Below are positions 9,466-19,949 of a stretch of DNA of 64,000 nucleotides, piece by piece. The notes beneath the pieces were generated by a model. That model saw only the letters and a program-made list of their open reading frames with translations. It did not search any database and was not told the DNA's origin. The number at the start of each line of letters is the position of its first letter. The stretch's first letter is position 1. The translations under genes and the position numbers were made by a program. The DNA lies in assembly GCA_007693335.1 (NCBI GenBank), contig REDU01000073.1:20294-84293 (forward strand), given 5' to 3'. The stretch is from Ilumatobacter sp. (GTDB lineage Bacteria; Actinomycetota; Acidimicrobiia; Acidimicrobiales; Ilumatobacteraceae).

Positions 9466-10197
9466 TCACGACGGCCACACCACCAGCAGCGCGGTGGCGT
9501 TGAACGCCGCATGGGCGATCATCGCCGTGGCGAGCCGTCCGGTCACCAGCAGACACGCACCGAACACCAGGCCGGCCACGAACAGCCCGGGGAGCTCGAG
9601 GAGCCGGAAGTGGATCACGGCGAACCACAGCGACGCCGCCACCAGGGCCAGCGGCTCACTGATCCGTGCGGCCAGCGACCGCTGGATCAGACCGCGATAG
9701 ACCAGCTCCTCGACCAGCGGGGCACCCACCACCACCAACACCGCCAGCAGCAACAACGACGAGTCGCCGGCCACGTCGACCAGATCGCGGGTGCGTTCCT
9801 CGAGGCGGTCGGCGGTGAACGTGTCGGACCAGATCGATCGGAGCGGCACGTACGCCACCGGCACGATGACGAGTTGCGTGAGCACACCGATCGGGATCGC
9901 CACCAGATCACGCCCGTCGAAGGCCACGGCGTAGTCGGCCCGGAAGTCGCCCGAACCGACACGCTGGGCCACCACCCAGAGCATCGCGAGATACGCCATC
10001 CAGGATGCGAAGAGGGCCACGGCGAGGATCCGGATCGAGCTCGGGAACTCATCGGCCGACTCACCCGTCACGGCCAACACCGACGTGATGAGGAGTTGCG
10101 CCACCACCCAGGCGGCGAGCCACGCGACCGCGGCAACGCCGATCGCCACGGGGGCACGACCGCGACGCACGGTGAGACCTTCGGACAGGCCGGGCAC
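9466..10197 (-). CDS. CPBP-family intramembrane metalloprotease
   Basis: A 243-residue protein with about seven membrane segments. The three ABI/CAAX-protease motifs are visible: EELVYRG (glutamate pair), then a histidine in FAVIHF, and a histidine in AHAAFN. It would be a membrane-embedded metal-dependent peptidase of the CPBP (Rce1-like) family; bacterial substrates are mostly unknown. The GTG start is supported by a TAGCCT box 7 bases upstream. It heads a likely two-gene unit with the large membrane protein. Confidence 0.88.
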   Translation of the reverse strand: MPGLSEGLTVRRGRAPVAIGVAAVAWLAAWVVAQLLITSVLAVTGESADEFPSSIRILAVALFASWMAYLAMLWVVAQRVGSGDFRADYAVAFDGRDLVAIPIGVLTQLVIVPVAYVPLRSIWSDTFTADRLEERTRDLVDVAGDSSLLLLAVLVVVGAPLVEELVYRGLIQRSLAARISEPLALVAASLWFAVIHFRLLELPGLFVAGLVFGACLLVTGRLATAMIAHAAFNATALLVVWPS

Positions 10198-10204
10198 CGG
10201 GGCG

Positions 10205-10210
10205 AGGCTA
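10205..10210 (-). promoter_or_regulatory. -10 element (TAGCCT) of the CPBP gene
   Basis: TAGCCT ends 7 bases before the GTG start; leaderless spacing. Confidence 0.5.
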
Positions 10211-10255
10211 CCGGTGACGCGGGACGAGCAGGGATCGGGTCGCCGGCGGGACGCT

Positions 10256-10291
10256 CAGATCCGCCGTCAGATCCGCCGTCAGATCCGCCGG
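10256..10291. repeat. Three 12-base tandem copies after the DUF3499 gene
   Basis: CAGATCCGCCGT repeated three times (the last copy ends in G), just beyond the DUF3499 stop codon and before the CPBP promoter. Confidence 0.85.
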
Positions 10292-10295
10292 CTGC

Positions 10296-10520
10296 TCAGA
10301 CGGCGATCAGCGACGCGTCGGCATCGGCCCGGCGCCGGTCACGGAGCTGCCACCCACGGGGAACCGTGAGACGACCCGCGTGTCGGTCGCAGAGGTCGTA
10401 GGCGTGCGGATCGCGCTCGTCGCTGAGGTGGTCGAGCCATACCTGGGCGCGGCCGTACTGATAGCTCAGCGTGACCGCTGCCGCCTCGGCGCACCCTGTC
10501 CGTGAACACTGCCTCCGCAC
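10296..10520 (-). CDS. DUF3499-family protein
   Basis: A 74-residue protein with the family pattern: C-S-R-T-G-C near the N-terminus, a Y-x-Y-G strand, Y-D-L-C-D-R-H and L-T-x-P-R-G-W. Two Cys pairs and a His suggest a small zinc-binding fold. The function is unknown, but the gene is a conserved actinobacterial neighbour of manB (mycobacterial Rv3258c position). The GTG start places C-S-R at residues 5-7 as in relatives and lies 7 bases after a TACGAT box. Confidence 0.85.
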   Translation of the reverse strand: MRRQCSRTGCAEAAAVTLSYQYGRAQVWLDHLSDERDPHAYDLCDRHAGRLTVPRGWQLRDRRRADADASLIAV

Positions 10521-10527
10521 AGCGTCG

Positions 10528-10533
10528 ATCGTA
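10528..10533 (-). promoter_or_regulatory. -10 element (TACGAT) of the DUF3499 gene
   Basis: Seven bases before the GTG. It overlaps the first of two direct repeats GCGTCGATCGT (10522-10532 and 10546-10556), which might be an operator. Confidence 0.5.
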
Positions 10534-10693
10534 CGGGACGCAGACGCGTCGATCGTGGACCTCCTGCCACCAGCACCATGTCGGGCCCGACCCTTCCCCA
10601 CGACACGGACGGGTCCGCTGACGACCCCGGGGCCGTGACGTGTGACCCGGTTCACGAGCACCGCCACGATCTGTCGTGACGGGCGGTTGGCCG

Positions 10694-10699
10694 TAGCAT
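10694..10699 (+). promoter_or_regulatory. -10 element (TAGCAT) of ftsH
   Basis: Six bases before the chosen ATG, leaving room only for a leaderless transcript. No Shine-Dalgarno and no clear -35. Confidence 0.55.
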
Positions 10700-10705
10700 G
10701 TGACC

Positions 10706-12661
<1,956 letters not shown>

Positions 12662-12667
<6 letters not shown>

Positions 12668-12696
12668 CGGGGGCGGCGCCCGGCGCCGGATCAGGT
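12662..12696. terminator. Bidirectional inverted repeat at the ftsH/thioredoxin junction
   Basis: Arms ACCTGA and TCAGGT carry the two opposed stop codons and flank a GC-rich core with further self-complementarity (GGCGCC twice). A short but plausible shared terminator. Confidence 0.4.
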
Positions 12697-13170
12697 CTCG
12701 TTGGCGCCCAGGTGATCGTGGCCGTGACGTTCGCACGAGCCGTGCGACACCGATCCGGGGTCACGGGCCGTCGCCACGGCCGCCCACAGGTCGGTCGCGG
12801 TGACGGGACCGAGGAACGCGGCGTGCGTCACGCCCTCTGAGTCGGCCACCACGACCCCGGGCACGGCGTCGATGTCGTACTTGTCGTGCAGTCCACGGTG
12901 ATCCTGATAACTGACCGTCTGGAACGCCACCTCGACCGATTCGACCACACGCGCCTTGTTCACGACGTCGGCACAGGTGGAGCACGTGTCGGAGGTGAAC
13001 ACCGCCACCAACCACGGTGCGTCGGGCCGGACGAAGTCGTCGCGATCGAGCTGAGCGGGCAGCTGGTGGCGGCGCTGCGTGGGTGCATCGACGCCCCGTC
13101 GCCGGCGCACCGCCTCGGCCATCACCGCCGCCACGACCACCACGACGAGGGCCAGGACCAGTTGCGTCAC
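12691..13170 (-). CDS. Membrane-anchored thioredoxin-like protein
   Basis: A 159-residue protein: N-terminal membrane anchor (~3-18), then a thioredoxin fold with a CSTC active-site motif (~63-66) and the cis-proline region D-A-V-P-G-V. This suggests an extracytoplasmic or membrane-facing disulfide reductase; the partner is unknown. The C-terminus is rich in His and has one Cys (C-E-R-H-G-H-D-H). The GTG start lies 6 bases after a TAAGCT box. Confidence 0.8.
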   Translation of the reverse strand: MTQLVLALVVVVVAAVMAEAVRRRRGVDAPTQRRHQLPAQLDRDDFVRPDAPWLVAVFTSDTCSTCADVVNKARVVESVEVAFQTVSYQDHRGLHDKYDIDAVPGVVVADSEGVTHAAFLGPVTATDLWAAVATARDPGSVSHGSCERHGHDHLGANET

Positions 13171-13176
13171 ACCGAC

Positions 13177-13182
13177 AGCTTA
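13177..13182 (-). promoter_or_regulatory. -10 element (TAAGCT) of the thioredoxin-like gene
   Basis: Six bases before the GTG start; leaderless spacing. Confidence 0.5.
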
Positions 13183-13219
13183 CGACGCCACCGGCGTGGT
13201 GACCTCCCAGCGCACGGCA

Positions 13220-14656
13220 TCACGGCGCGGCAGGCACCAGCCAGCTCGACGTGCGACCCTCACCCGAACCGCTCAGCAGCGATCGCTCGACGAAGATCCG
13301 ACCGGTCGAGGTCACCACCAGCTCGCGGCCGATCGCCTGCTCGGCCGTGAGATCGATCGTGGCGATCGCCGCCGCGCCGATCTCGATCGACTCGAGTCCT
13401 GGCACCGGCTCGAGACCGTCGGGGCCCACCGATTGCACCGTGAGCGTGCCCGGTGTGTTGTCGGGGTTGAAGATCACCAACGCCGCCGAGGTGGCGGTCT
13501 CGGGACCCGCCACGAGGTGCCACGTGCTCGCCACGTACCCATCGGGGGACGGAGGCGCACCGAGCACCACCGATGAACCGGGGCGCCCGTCGATCGTCTC
13601 GGTCACCACCCGCTCGACCACGATCGACGGCTCGGCCCGCGTGCTGAACACGGTGGCGTGACGACCTTCGGGCAGCGTGGCGACCTGACCCGGATCGAAC
13701 GTCACCACCTGCCGAGCGGGCACCGTGATCGGCTCGACGTCGGCGATGGCCGCCACCCCGAGGAAGATCGCATCGACCTCGACGGTGGAACCGGTGGGGT
13801 TGTAGATGCTGAACCGTTCGGTCACACCCGACCGCTTGTCGCCGTCGGCGAACCACCACTGGTCGCGCAGCGCCGGCGCCGCCAGCGACATCGTGTACCC
13901 GAGCCGGTTCCCGGCGAGGAAGTGCTGCGACCGCCCCACCACGAGCTGACCACGTGAGGCCTCCACCTGCACCGCCAGGCGATCTTCACCCTGGGCCCCG
14001 GCGCCCGGAGCACCCAGATCGAGCACCCGCACGCTGCGCGGCGGCACCGGGAGTCCCTGGTACCCCGCCGGAACCCGCGACCCGTCGGCAGTGGCGAACC
14101 CGATGTTGACGATGGCGGCATCGTCGAACGGGTTCGTCAGCACGATGTTGTTGAGGCTGCCGCCGACCGTGAACCCCTCGGCGAGGTACCACGTGCTGGA
14201 CGTGTCGTCGGCACATGGTGAAACGGGCCTGCCCGCCGGGTGGATCACCCGCTGCTCGACGATGGCCGGCCCACCGTTGATCTCGACCACGGCGCTGACG
14301 AACGGAGCCGTGAGCCGGGTCGTGGCGTCGAGGACGGTGCGTGAGAACGGCTCGACCACCACGGTCTCGTCGATGGCAGCACCGGCACCGCCCAGCCACT
14401 GGATGTCGGCCGTCACGGGTGCGGCCGAGCGGTTGCCGATCAGGATCTCGCCGCCCACACCCTCCTCACCGGTGGCGGGCACACCAGGACAGAACCACGA
14501 GTCGGACAGCTGGTCGCCAGCGGGGGCCGCCGGCATCCATGGTGTCCGCACCGCGGCGAAGGTGGCGATCGTCGGGTCGGGGGTGCTCCGGGCGGCCACG
14601 ATCAGCGCGGCCACCGTCACCATGACGATCACGAGGGCAGGGAGTCGGCGGCTCAT
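13220..14656 (-). CDS. DUF5719-family secreted/anchored protein
   Basis: A 478-residue protein with an N-terminal signal anchor (~8-25). The rest is beta-rich, with repeated W-Y-L-A-E-G-F / W-H-L-V-A-G-like strands and 'N-P' turns (VLTNPF, IYNPT, IFNPDN), typical of the DUF5719 family. In actinobacteria this family regularly follows a GT2/membrane fusion, as here. The ATG overlaps that gene's stop by four bases (ATGA), so the two are translationally coupled. It is probably an extracytoplasmic partner of the glycosyltransferase; this is inferred from coupling, not demonstrated. Confidence 0.85.
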   Translation of the reverse strand: MSRRLPALVIVMVTVAALIVAARSTPDPTIATFAAVRTPWMPAAPAGDQLSDSWFCPGVPATGEEGVGGEILIGNRSAAPVTADIQWLGGAGAAIDETVVVEPFSRTVLDATTRLTAPFVSAVVEINGGPAIVEQRVIHPAGRPVSPCADDTSSTWYLAEGFTVGGSLNNIVLTNPFDDAAIVNIGFATADGSRVPAGYQGLPVPPRSVRVLDLGAPGAGAQGEDRLAVQVEASRGQLVVGRSQHFLAGNRLGYTMSLAAPALRDQWWFADGDKRSGVTERFSIYNPTGSTVEVDAIFLGVAAIADVEPITVPARQVVTFDPGQVATLPEGRHATVFSTRAEPSIVVERVVTETIDGRPGSSVVLGAPPSPDGYVASTWHLVAGPETATSAALVIFNPDNTPGTLTVQSVGPDGLEPVPGLESIEIGAAAIATIDLTAEQAIGRELVVTSTGRIFVERSLLSGSGEGRTSSWLVPAAP

Positions 14657-17600
14657 CGGTCGATCCCCCACTCGGGCGCGGCGTCGAGGGCTTCGCCCGC
14701 GATGCCGGTGGACCCGGCGGCGAGTCGTGACGCCGAGGCGCCCGGCGCCATCCAGTCGGCCTCGTCGACGTCGATCTCGAGATCGAGGTCGATCAGCGTG
14801 TCGTCGTCGAGCTCACCAGGTCGACGGCGTCCGAACGGCACACTGAGCCGGGTGGCGGCGCCGAGGAGCAACAACCACAGCACGATCTGGATCCCGATGA
14901 GCAGGTCGCGCGCGCCGTCGGTCTCGTAGCGCACCTCCACCGATCCGGTGGAGTCGATGTCGAACGCCGTGGTGACACCGAACGCCTGGCGCGCCGCCAC
15001 CGGGGCACCGTCGAGATCGAGGCGCCACCGCTGGTCGAACGGTACGGCGAGATGGACCACGCCCGGTTCGACGGGTCCGACCTGCGGCGTCAGCGGATCG
15101 AGCCCGGCGAGGAGCGGGCGAGCCGAGGTCATGTCGGCCCTCACGAGCGCCTCGCTGCCCGATTCCGTCGAGGCGTCGGCGGTCGGACCGGTCAGCAGCG
15201 ACCCGGTCGGGATCCACGACCGGTTCTCGAACACGTGGATGTTGGGGGCGCCGAAGGTCTCGCCGATGTCGAGTTGCACGCCGAACGCCTCGAGCAGACC
15301 CTCGGGGAGCGGGATCGGGTCGGCCACGGTGGAACCCACTCCGTCGATCTCGGTCACCACCACGAACCGCACACCCAACGGAGCGAGCAGACGACCACCG
15401 CGTCGGGTCGACCCGTCGGCGATGCGGTCGAGCGCCTCGACCACCAGCGTGTCCGCATCGGTGATGGGCGCCGGCCATCGGTCGGTGAAGTCGAGCTGAC
15501 CGCCGTCGATCACCGCATAGGCGAGACCGGGACGGTACTGGGCACCGGGCACGGGCAGCACCCGCGGATCGCCGACGAACATCACCCGGTACCCCCCCGA
15601 CGCAGCTTCCGGTGGCGGGAGCTGGGCCCGGACCACCGTGGCCGACGTGGAGCGCGGCGCGCCCCAGCCGCCATCACCGATGGCGACCACACCCGGCACG
15701 ATGCCGACCACGATGCCGAGGTTCGCGAGCACGGCCACCGGCTGCCGCCAGCCGAACCCCCGACCGCGAACGTCCTCACCGAAACCGCCGGCCACCGCGG
15801 CACACGAGATGGCCAGGCCGAACGCCACGGGCACCATGAGCAGAGCAGGATCGGGAGCCGAGATCGACCAGATGTCGTGGTCGACCAGCACGGCGAACCC
15901 GCCGAACACCAACACGAGACCCGCAGCCCGCACCGCCCAGGTCAGCCTCCACGCGTTGGTGATCGCCACGGCCACCACCAGCGGGACGTAGAGCGCGAGC
16001 GCGAGCACGGCGAAGGCCCGACCGTCGACCGACATCGACGCCACGTCGACGAGACTCGTGCCGCGGGCACCGGCGAGCTGCGGACCCGTGAGCGACGACC
16101 ACGACCAGGTCCCGACCCATGGCAGGTTCACGAGCACAGCGGCCGCCGCCATGACGACGGTGCCGAGGGCGAACCACCCGGTGGTGCGCAGCGATCCGCC
16201 AGCGAGCAGGGTGGCGAGTGCCAGCACCGCACCGACCACCACCCACAACACCACCACGACCGGCACGAACGCCGCGGCAACGCCGAGCACGAGCGCACCG
16301 AGCGCGAGATATCGGATCCGCTGGCGCAACCCGGGGTCGGCGATGCCCTCGACCAGGTCCGATCCGGCCAGATCCGGGTCGGCCGTACCGATACCGGCAG
16401 ACCGACGCAGGAAGTGCACCGCCCACGGCAACGCGGCGTACCAGACGAGACCCGACCAGCTCCCGGTGGCCATCAAACCGGGCACCAGCGGTGTGGCGGC
16501 GTACACCACCATCGCCGCCACCCGAGCCCGGTTCATGGGGAAGACACCCGCAGCGCGCCAGGCACCCGCCACTCCGAACACGACCAGACCGAGCACCGCC
16601 ATGGTCATCGCGAGCTCCATCCGGAACCCGGCGAACACACTGAGACCGGCGAGTGCGGCGAACCCGGTCGGGATGGCCGACGTGGCGCCGAACGAGCGTG
16701 CATCCCAACCCGAGCGATAGGTCTCCAACAGCTCACGGGGGCTCTCGGGGAAGGCCAGGAACTCCCCCACCTGGGGCACACCGCGGTCGATGAACGAGCG
16801 ACTCCCGATCACGAGGGCGGTGAGCACCAGGAACCACGCCAGCAACGGCGCGTACGAGGCTTCGCGCCAACGCCGCACGGTGGACCCGGTTCCGATGTAC
16901 GTGGTGGTCTCGCGCCCACGGATGTACGAGGTGAGCCGCGCACTCCCGCGGAGCTGCAACCCGAGGATCTCGCGCTCGGGCACCGATCGGTGCGGCGCGA
17001 CCGCGCGCCGCCGGGCGATCAGGGTGGGCGTCTTGGGGATCAGCCCGATCATCGCCCGGAGCGAGGCGAGGGCATCGCTGAAACGGCCCGTGAAGAGCCC
17101 GACCACCAGTTCGAGCAGCGTGAGCACGACGAGCTGCACCGAGCGGCCGAGCAACCGTTGCGGGCCCGTGAGCACCGCGACCGACCGCATCCGATGACGG
17201 GCCCGGAGTCGTCGATGGTCGAGATCGGGGCGGCGATCATCGAGGCGCTCGCGGTGACGGACCCGGGCATCGGGCGCCACGACCACGCGGGCACCGGTCA
17301 GATGAGTGCGCCAGCACAGGTCGAGATCGTCGCCGTGGAACGTGATCCCGGGGTCGAAACCGTCGAGCAACCGGAACAGATCAGCGCGAACGAGCACGAA
17401 CGCCGACGGGAGCACGAACACGTCGCGCACGGCGTCGTGCTGCTCCTGGTCGAGTTCGCCCGGCTCCACCACCGGATCGACCTCCCCGAACCGGTCGACC
17501 TGGAGTCCGACGTGTTGGAGTCGACGGGGTTCGTCCCACTCGACCAGCTTCGGGCCCACCATCCCGGCGTTCGATCGGTAGAGCTCGGTCACGAGCAGGC

Positions 17601-17934
17601 GCACCGCGTCGGGCGCCGGCGCCACATCGTCGTGGCACAGCAGGAAGAAGCCGTTGTCGCCCTCGACGAGGCGGAGCACCTCGTTGGCGATCGCGCCGAA
17701 CGACCCGGTCGAACCCGAGCTCCGCACGAATGCCCCGGGCAGCACGGCGCACACCCGCTCCTCGATCGCCGCGACCTCGTCGGGGGCGGCGGCACCGTCC
17801 ACCAGGAACAGGTGGCGGAGGTTGGGGTAGTCCTGCGCAGCGTGGGCGCTGAGCGACTGGTCGAACCACTCGCCGGGCTCGTGGACCACGACGACGCACA
17901 CCACGGAGGGGGCGGTCTGACGGTCGGGTTCCAC
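14653..17934 (-). CDS. GT2 glycosyltransferase fused to a large membrane domain
   Basis: A 1093-residue fusion. Residues ~10-250 form a GT2 domain: CHDDVAP gives the D-x-D-like motif, and F-H-G-D-D-L-D-L-C-W-R matches the acceptor E/D-D-x-D-L-x-x-R region. After linker residues come about thirteen membrane segments (~270-310 and ~375-760) and an extracytoplasmic domain up to a last membrane helix near 1015. A sugar is probably moved from a nucleotide donor to a lipid or cell-wall glycan at the membrane. It heads a two-gene unit with DUF5719 and belongs to the conserved manB/DUF3499 neighbourhood. The GTG start is supported by a TAGCCT box 9 bases upstream. Confidence 0.85.
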   Translation of the reverse strand: MEPDRQTAPSVVCVVVVHEPGEWFDQSLSAHAAQDYPNLRHLFLVDGAAAPDEVAAIEERVCAVLPGAFVRSSGSTGSFGAIANEVLRLVEGDNGFFLLCHDDVAPAPDAVRLLVTELYRSNAGMVGPKLVEWDEPRRLQHVGLQVDRFGEVDPVVEPGELDQEQHDAVRDVFVLPSAFVLVRADLFRLLDGFDPGITFHGDDLDLCWRTHLTGARVVVAPDARVRHRERLDDRRPDLDHRRLRARHRMRSVAVLTGPQRLLGRSVQLVVLTLLELVVGLFTGRFSDALASLRAMIGLIPKTPTLIARRRAVAPHRSVPEREILGLQLRGSARLTSYIRGRETTTYIGTGSTVRRWREASYAPLLAWFLVLTALVIGSRSFIDRGVPQVGEFLAFPESPRELLETYRSGWDARSFGATSAIPTGFAALAGLSVFAGFRMELAMTMAVLGLVVFGVAGAWRAAGVFPMNRARVAAMVVYAATPLVPGLMATGSWSGLVWYAALPWAVHFLRRSAGIGTADPDLAGSDLVEGIADPGLRQRIRYLALGALVLGVAAAFVPVVVVLWVVVGAVLALATLLAGGSLRTTGWFALGTVVMAAAAVLVNLPWVGTWSWSSLTGPQLAGARGTSLVDVASMSVDGRAFAVLALALYVPLVVAVAITNAWRLTWAVRAAGLVLVFGGFAVLVDHDIWSISAPDPALLMVPVAFGLAISCAAVAGGFGEDVRGRGFGWRQPVAVLANLGIVVGIVPGVVAIGDGGWGAPRSTSATVVRAQLPPPEAASGGYRVMFVGDPRVLPVPGAQYRPGLAYAVIDGGQLDFTDRWPAPITDADTLVVEALDRIADGSTRRGGRLLAPLGVRFVVVTEIDGVGSTVADPIPLPEGLLEAFGVQLDIGETFGAPNIHVFENRSWIPTGSLLTGPTADASTESGSEALVRADMTSARPLLAGLDPLTPQVGPVEPGVVHLAVPFDQRWRLDLDGAPVAARQAFGVTTAFDIDSTGSVEVRYETDGARDLLIGIQIVLWLLLLGAATRLSVPFGRRRPGELDDDTLIDLDLEIDVDEADWMAPGASASRLAAGSTGIAGEALDAAPEWGIDR

Positions 17935-17943
17935 GACTGAGCG

Positions 17944-17949
17944 AGGCTA
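17944..17949 (-). promoter_or_regulatory. -10 element (TAGCCT) of the GT2 fusion gene
   Basis: Nine bases before the GTG start, so only a two- or three-base leader would be possible. Confidence 0.45.
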
Positions 17950-18040
17950 GCGGTGTCACCCTCTCACCCACGGTCACCGATGACCGTCGACCCGTGACCA
18001 GTGACCCGTGACCGGTGACGACCAGACCGATCGCCGGGAG

Positions 18041-18077
18041 GCAAGTGCTTGCAAAAGTATGCAGTAGGTGCTACAGT
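18041..18077 (+). promoter_or_regulatory. Near-consensus sigma70-type promoter with palindrome
   Basis: TTGCAA (18049-18054), a 17-base spacer, and TACAGT (18072-18077) make the best -35/-10 pair in the window. The palindrome GCAAG-TG-CTTGC (18041-18052) overlaps the -35 and could be a repressor operator. It would give a ~60-base leader to the small repeat-protein gene, which also has a strong Shine-Dalgarno. Confidence 0.65.
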
Positions 18078-18146
18078 TGTTCCCAGACCCGGTCACCCCC
18101 GACCGCGACCCACCATCCCATCTGCTCACCCACCAGGAGGCCCCCC

Positions 18147-18470
18147 GTGCCCACGTTCCCGTCGTTCGATCTCTCCAACTTCGATCTCTCCAACTTCGAT
18201 CTCGCCAACCTCGATCTCCCCGACTTCGATCTCTCCCGGATCGACATCTCGAAGGTCGACCTCCCGACGATCGATTTCTCCGGCATCGACCTGCCCAGCA
18301 TCGACCTCCCCCAGGTCGACACCGACCGGGTGGTCGGCCTCGCTCGTGACGCCGCCTACGTCGGCATCGGCCTCGGCGTACTCGCCGTCCAGCAGGCCCA
18401 GGTGCGACGCCGCGAGATCCGCGCCACCGTCGAGCGGCAGATCCGCCAGCTCGTCGACGCCGCCAGCTGA
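18147..18470 (+). CDS. Small protein with eleven (F/I)DL(S/P)x pentad repeats
   Basis: A 107-residue protein not recognised as a characterised family. Residues 7-61 are eleven consecutive five-residue units of the form [FILV]-D-[LIFT]-[SAPD]-x, beginning FDLSN FDLSN FDLAN. Residues ~62-82 form a hydrophobic stretch with two Ala/Gly-rich turns, followed by a basic, helix-prone tail (Q-V-R-R-R-E-I-R). Classic pentapeptide-repeat proteins have a small residue where this has Phe/Ile/Leu, so the fold may differ. The tail resembles short phasin-like or envelope-associated helices in actinobacteria, but that is a guess. The GTG start is fixed by AGGAGG six bases upstream. The promoter, Shine-Dalgarno and isolation suggest high single-gene expression. 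Confidence 0.75.
   Translation: MPTFPSFDLSNFDLSNFDLANLDLPDFDLSRIDISKVDLPTIDFSGIDLPSIDLPQVDTDRVVGLARDAAYVGIGLGVLAVQQAQVRRREIRATVERQIRQLVDAAS
18165..18329 (+). repeat. Eleven degenerate 15-base coding repeats
   Basis: Units around TTCGATCTCTCCAAC encode the pentads. The first two are identical and later ones diverge, so the array grew by duplication and has been kept in frame. Confidence 0.9.
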
Positions 18471-18543
18471 CCCCGTCGCGCACCCTTCGACATCAGACGC
18501 GCCACCTCGACCACGCTCCCCCGCTGCGAGCGTGGTCGGGGGA

Positions 18544-18549
18544 TAGCCT
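18544..18549 (+). promoter_or_regulatory. -10 element (TAGCCT) of the flippase gene
   Basis: Ten bases before the GTG start; a very short leader is implied. Confidence 0.4.
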
Positions 18550-18559
18550 CGGCGGTCTC

Positions 18560-19924
18560 GTGTCGACCTCCGAACTCCCCGACCTTCCTCACGAACAGGG
18601 CCACGACCCAGGCCACGACACGGCACGCCGGCTCCCCGTCCCCCCGGGCACGCTTCCCGTGGGCGCCGCGCTGTTGGTCGCCGGCTTCGCCACCTACGCG
18701 TTCTTCCGCGTCGGCCAGTCCGCGCTCGGCGGCGCCGCCGAGTTCGCACCGATCTCGGCGCTCTGGTTCGCCACGTTCTCGCTCGCGCCGGGGGTGTTCC
18801 TCCCCCTCGAACAGGAGCTCGGTCGAGCGTTGTCGCACCGAACGGCACGCGGCCAGGGCGGACAACCCGTGGTCCGCAAGGTGGTGTTCCTCGGTGCGCT
18901 CCTCGCCGGCATCGTGCTCACGATCATCCTGATCGCCAGCCCGGTCATCACCCGGGTGTACTTCGACGGTGACTGGGTGATGCTCGCCGCGCTCGCCACG
19001 GCGTTCGTGGCCTACGCACCGGCCCACCTCGCACGCGGCATCTGCTCCGGCACCGGTCGGTTCCGCTCGTACGCCATCATCATGGGATCCGACGGCATCG
19101 TCCGGATCGTCTTCTGCCTGGCCCTCGCCGGCATCGGCATCACCGCGGCCGGCCCCTACGGATTCGCCGTGGCCCTCGCACCCCTCTTGGCCGTGGGCGT
19201 GCTGTCGCTCCGGGGTGCGCTGGCGACCGAGCCGGGTCCGCCCGCCGAGTGGCGCGAGGTCACACCGAACCTCGGATGGCTGCTGTGCGGTTCGATGTTC
19301 CAGGCCGCACTGCTGAATGCGGGCGTGGTGGCCGCCACCCTGCTGTCGACCCCCGACGAACGCTCGCTCGTCACCCAGTTCGCCTTCGGGGTGCTCCTGG
19401 CCCGGGTGCCGTTGTTCATGTTCCAGGCCGTGCAGGCCGCGCTGCTCCCCCGCCTCTCGCAGCTCGCGGCCCGCAACGAGCTGGCCGAATTCAGATCCGG
19501 CTTCAAGCGGTTGATCGTGCTCGTGATCGTGGTGGGCGCCACCGGCACCGTCGGGGCGTTCCTGATCGGGCCGTGGGTGATCGATCTGGTCTACGGCGCC
19601 GACCTGACCGGCCGCACCCTCGCGATGTTGGCGCTCGCGAGCGCGATCTACATGCTGGCACTGGCCACCGCGCAGGCGGTGATCGCCCTGCGGGGCCACG
19701 CCTACGTCGCGGTCGGCTGGGCCTCGGGGTTCGCCACGTTCATCGTGGTCACCTGGCTGTCGAGCGATCTGCTCTTCCGCCGGATCGAGATCGGCCTCCT
19801 CGCGTCCAGCATCGTGGCACTCGTGGTGTTCGCCACCACGCTGCGCTCACGGCTGCGCACGGGGGTCGAGCCCGACGCCGACTCGGTGATGGATGCGATC
19901 ACCGACATGCCGCTCGAGTCCTGA
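18560..19924 (+). CDS. Polysaccharide/oligosaccharide-lipid flippase (MOP superfamily)
   Basis: A 454-residue protein with about twelve membrane segments after a ~30-residue polar N-terminus. The hydrophobic pattern and motifs such as F-A-T-F-S-L-A-P-G and G-R-A-L-S-H, and the second-half G-V-L-L-A-R-V-P-L-F, fit Wzx/MATE-like polysaccharide exporters. It probably flips lipid-linked repeat units across the membrane for the surrounding fucose/rhamnose polysaccharide genes. Substrate assignment rests on context only. Confidence 0.8.
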   Translation: MSTSELPDLPHEQGHDPGHDTARRLPVPPGTLPVGAALLVAGFATYAFFRVGQSALGGAAEFAPISALWFATFSLAPGVFLPLEQELGRALSHRTARGQGGQPVVRKVVFLGALLAGIVLTIILIASPVITRVYFDGDWVMLAALATAFVAYAPAHLARGICSGTGRFRSYAIIMGSDGIVRIVFCLALAGIGITAAGPYGFAVALAPLLAVGVLSLRGALATEPGPPAEWREVTPNLGWLLCGSMFQAALLNAGVVAATLLSTPDERSLVTQFAFGVLLARVPLFMFQAVQAALLPRLSQLAARNELAEFRSGFKRLIVLVIVVGATGTVGAFLIGPWVIDLVYGADLTGRTLAMLALASAIYMLALATAQAVIALRGHAYVAVGWASGFATFIVVTWLSSDLLFRRIEIGLLASSIVALVVFATTLRSRLRTGVEPDADSVMDAITDMPLES

Positions 19925-19949
19925 GCGCCACGGTCGGTCCGGCGCGACG

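Noticed and set aside
15052..17940. A 962-codon open frame antisense to the GT2 fusion gene
   Set aside because: Same reason: composition typical of antisense high-GC frames, whereas the minus-strand frame has clear GT2 motifs.
18165..18329. CRISPR-like or VNTR array
   Set aside because: The 15-base periodicity is coding and degenerate, with no spacers.
18165..18329. Classic pentapeptide-repeat (PF00805) protein
   Set aside because: The small-residue position is occupied by Phe/Ile/Leu in nearly all units, so the family call is not safe.
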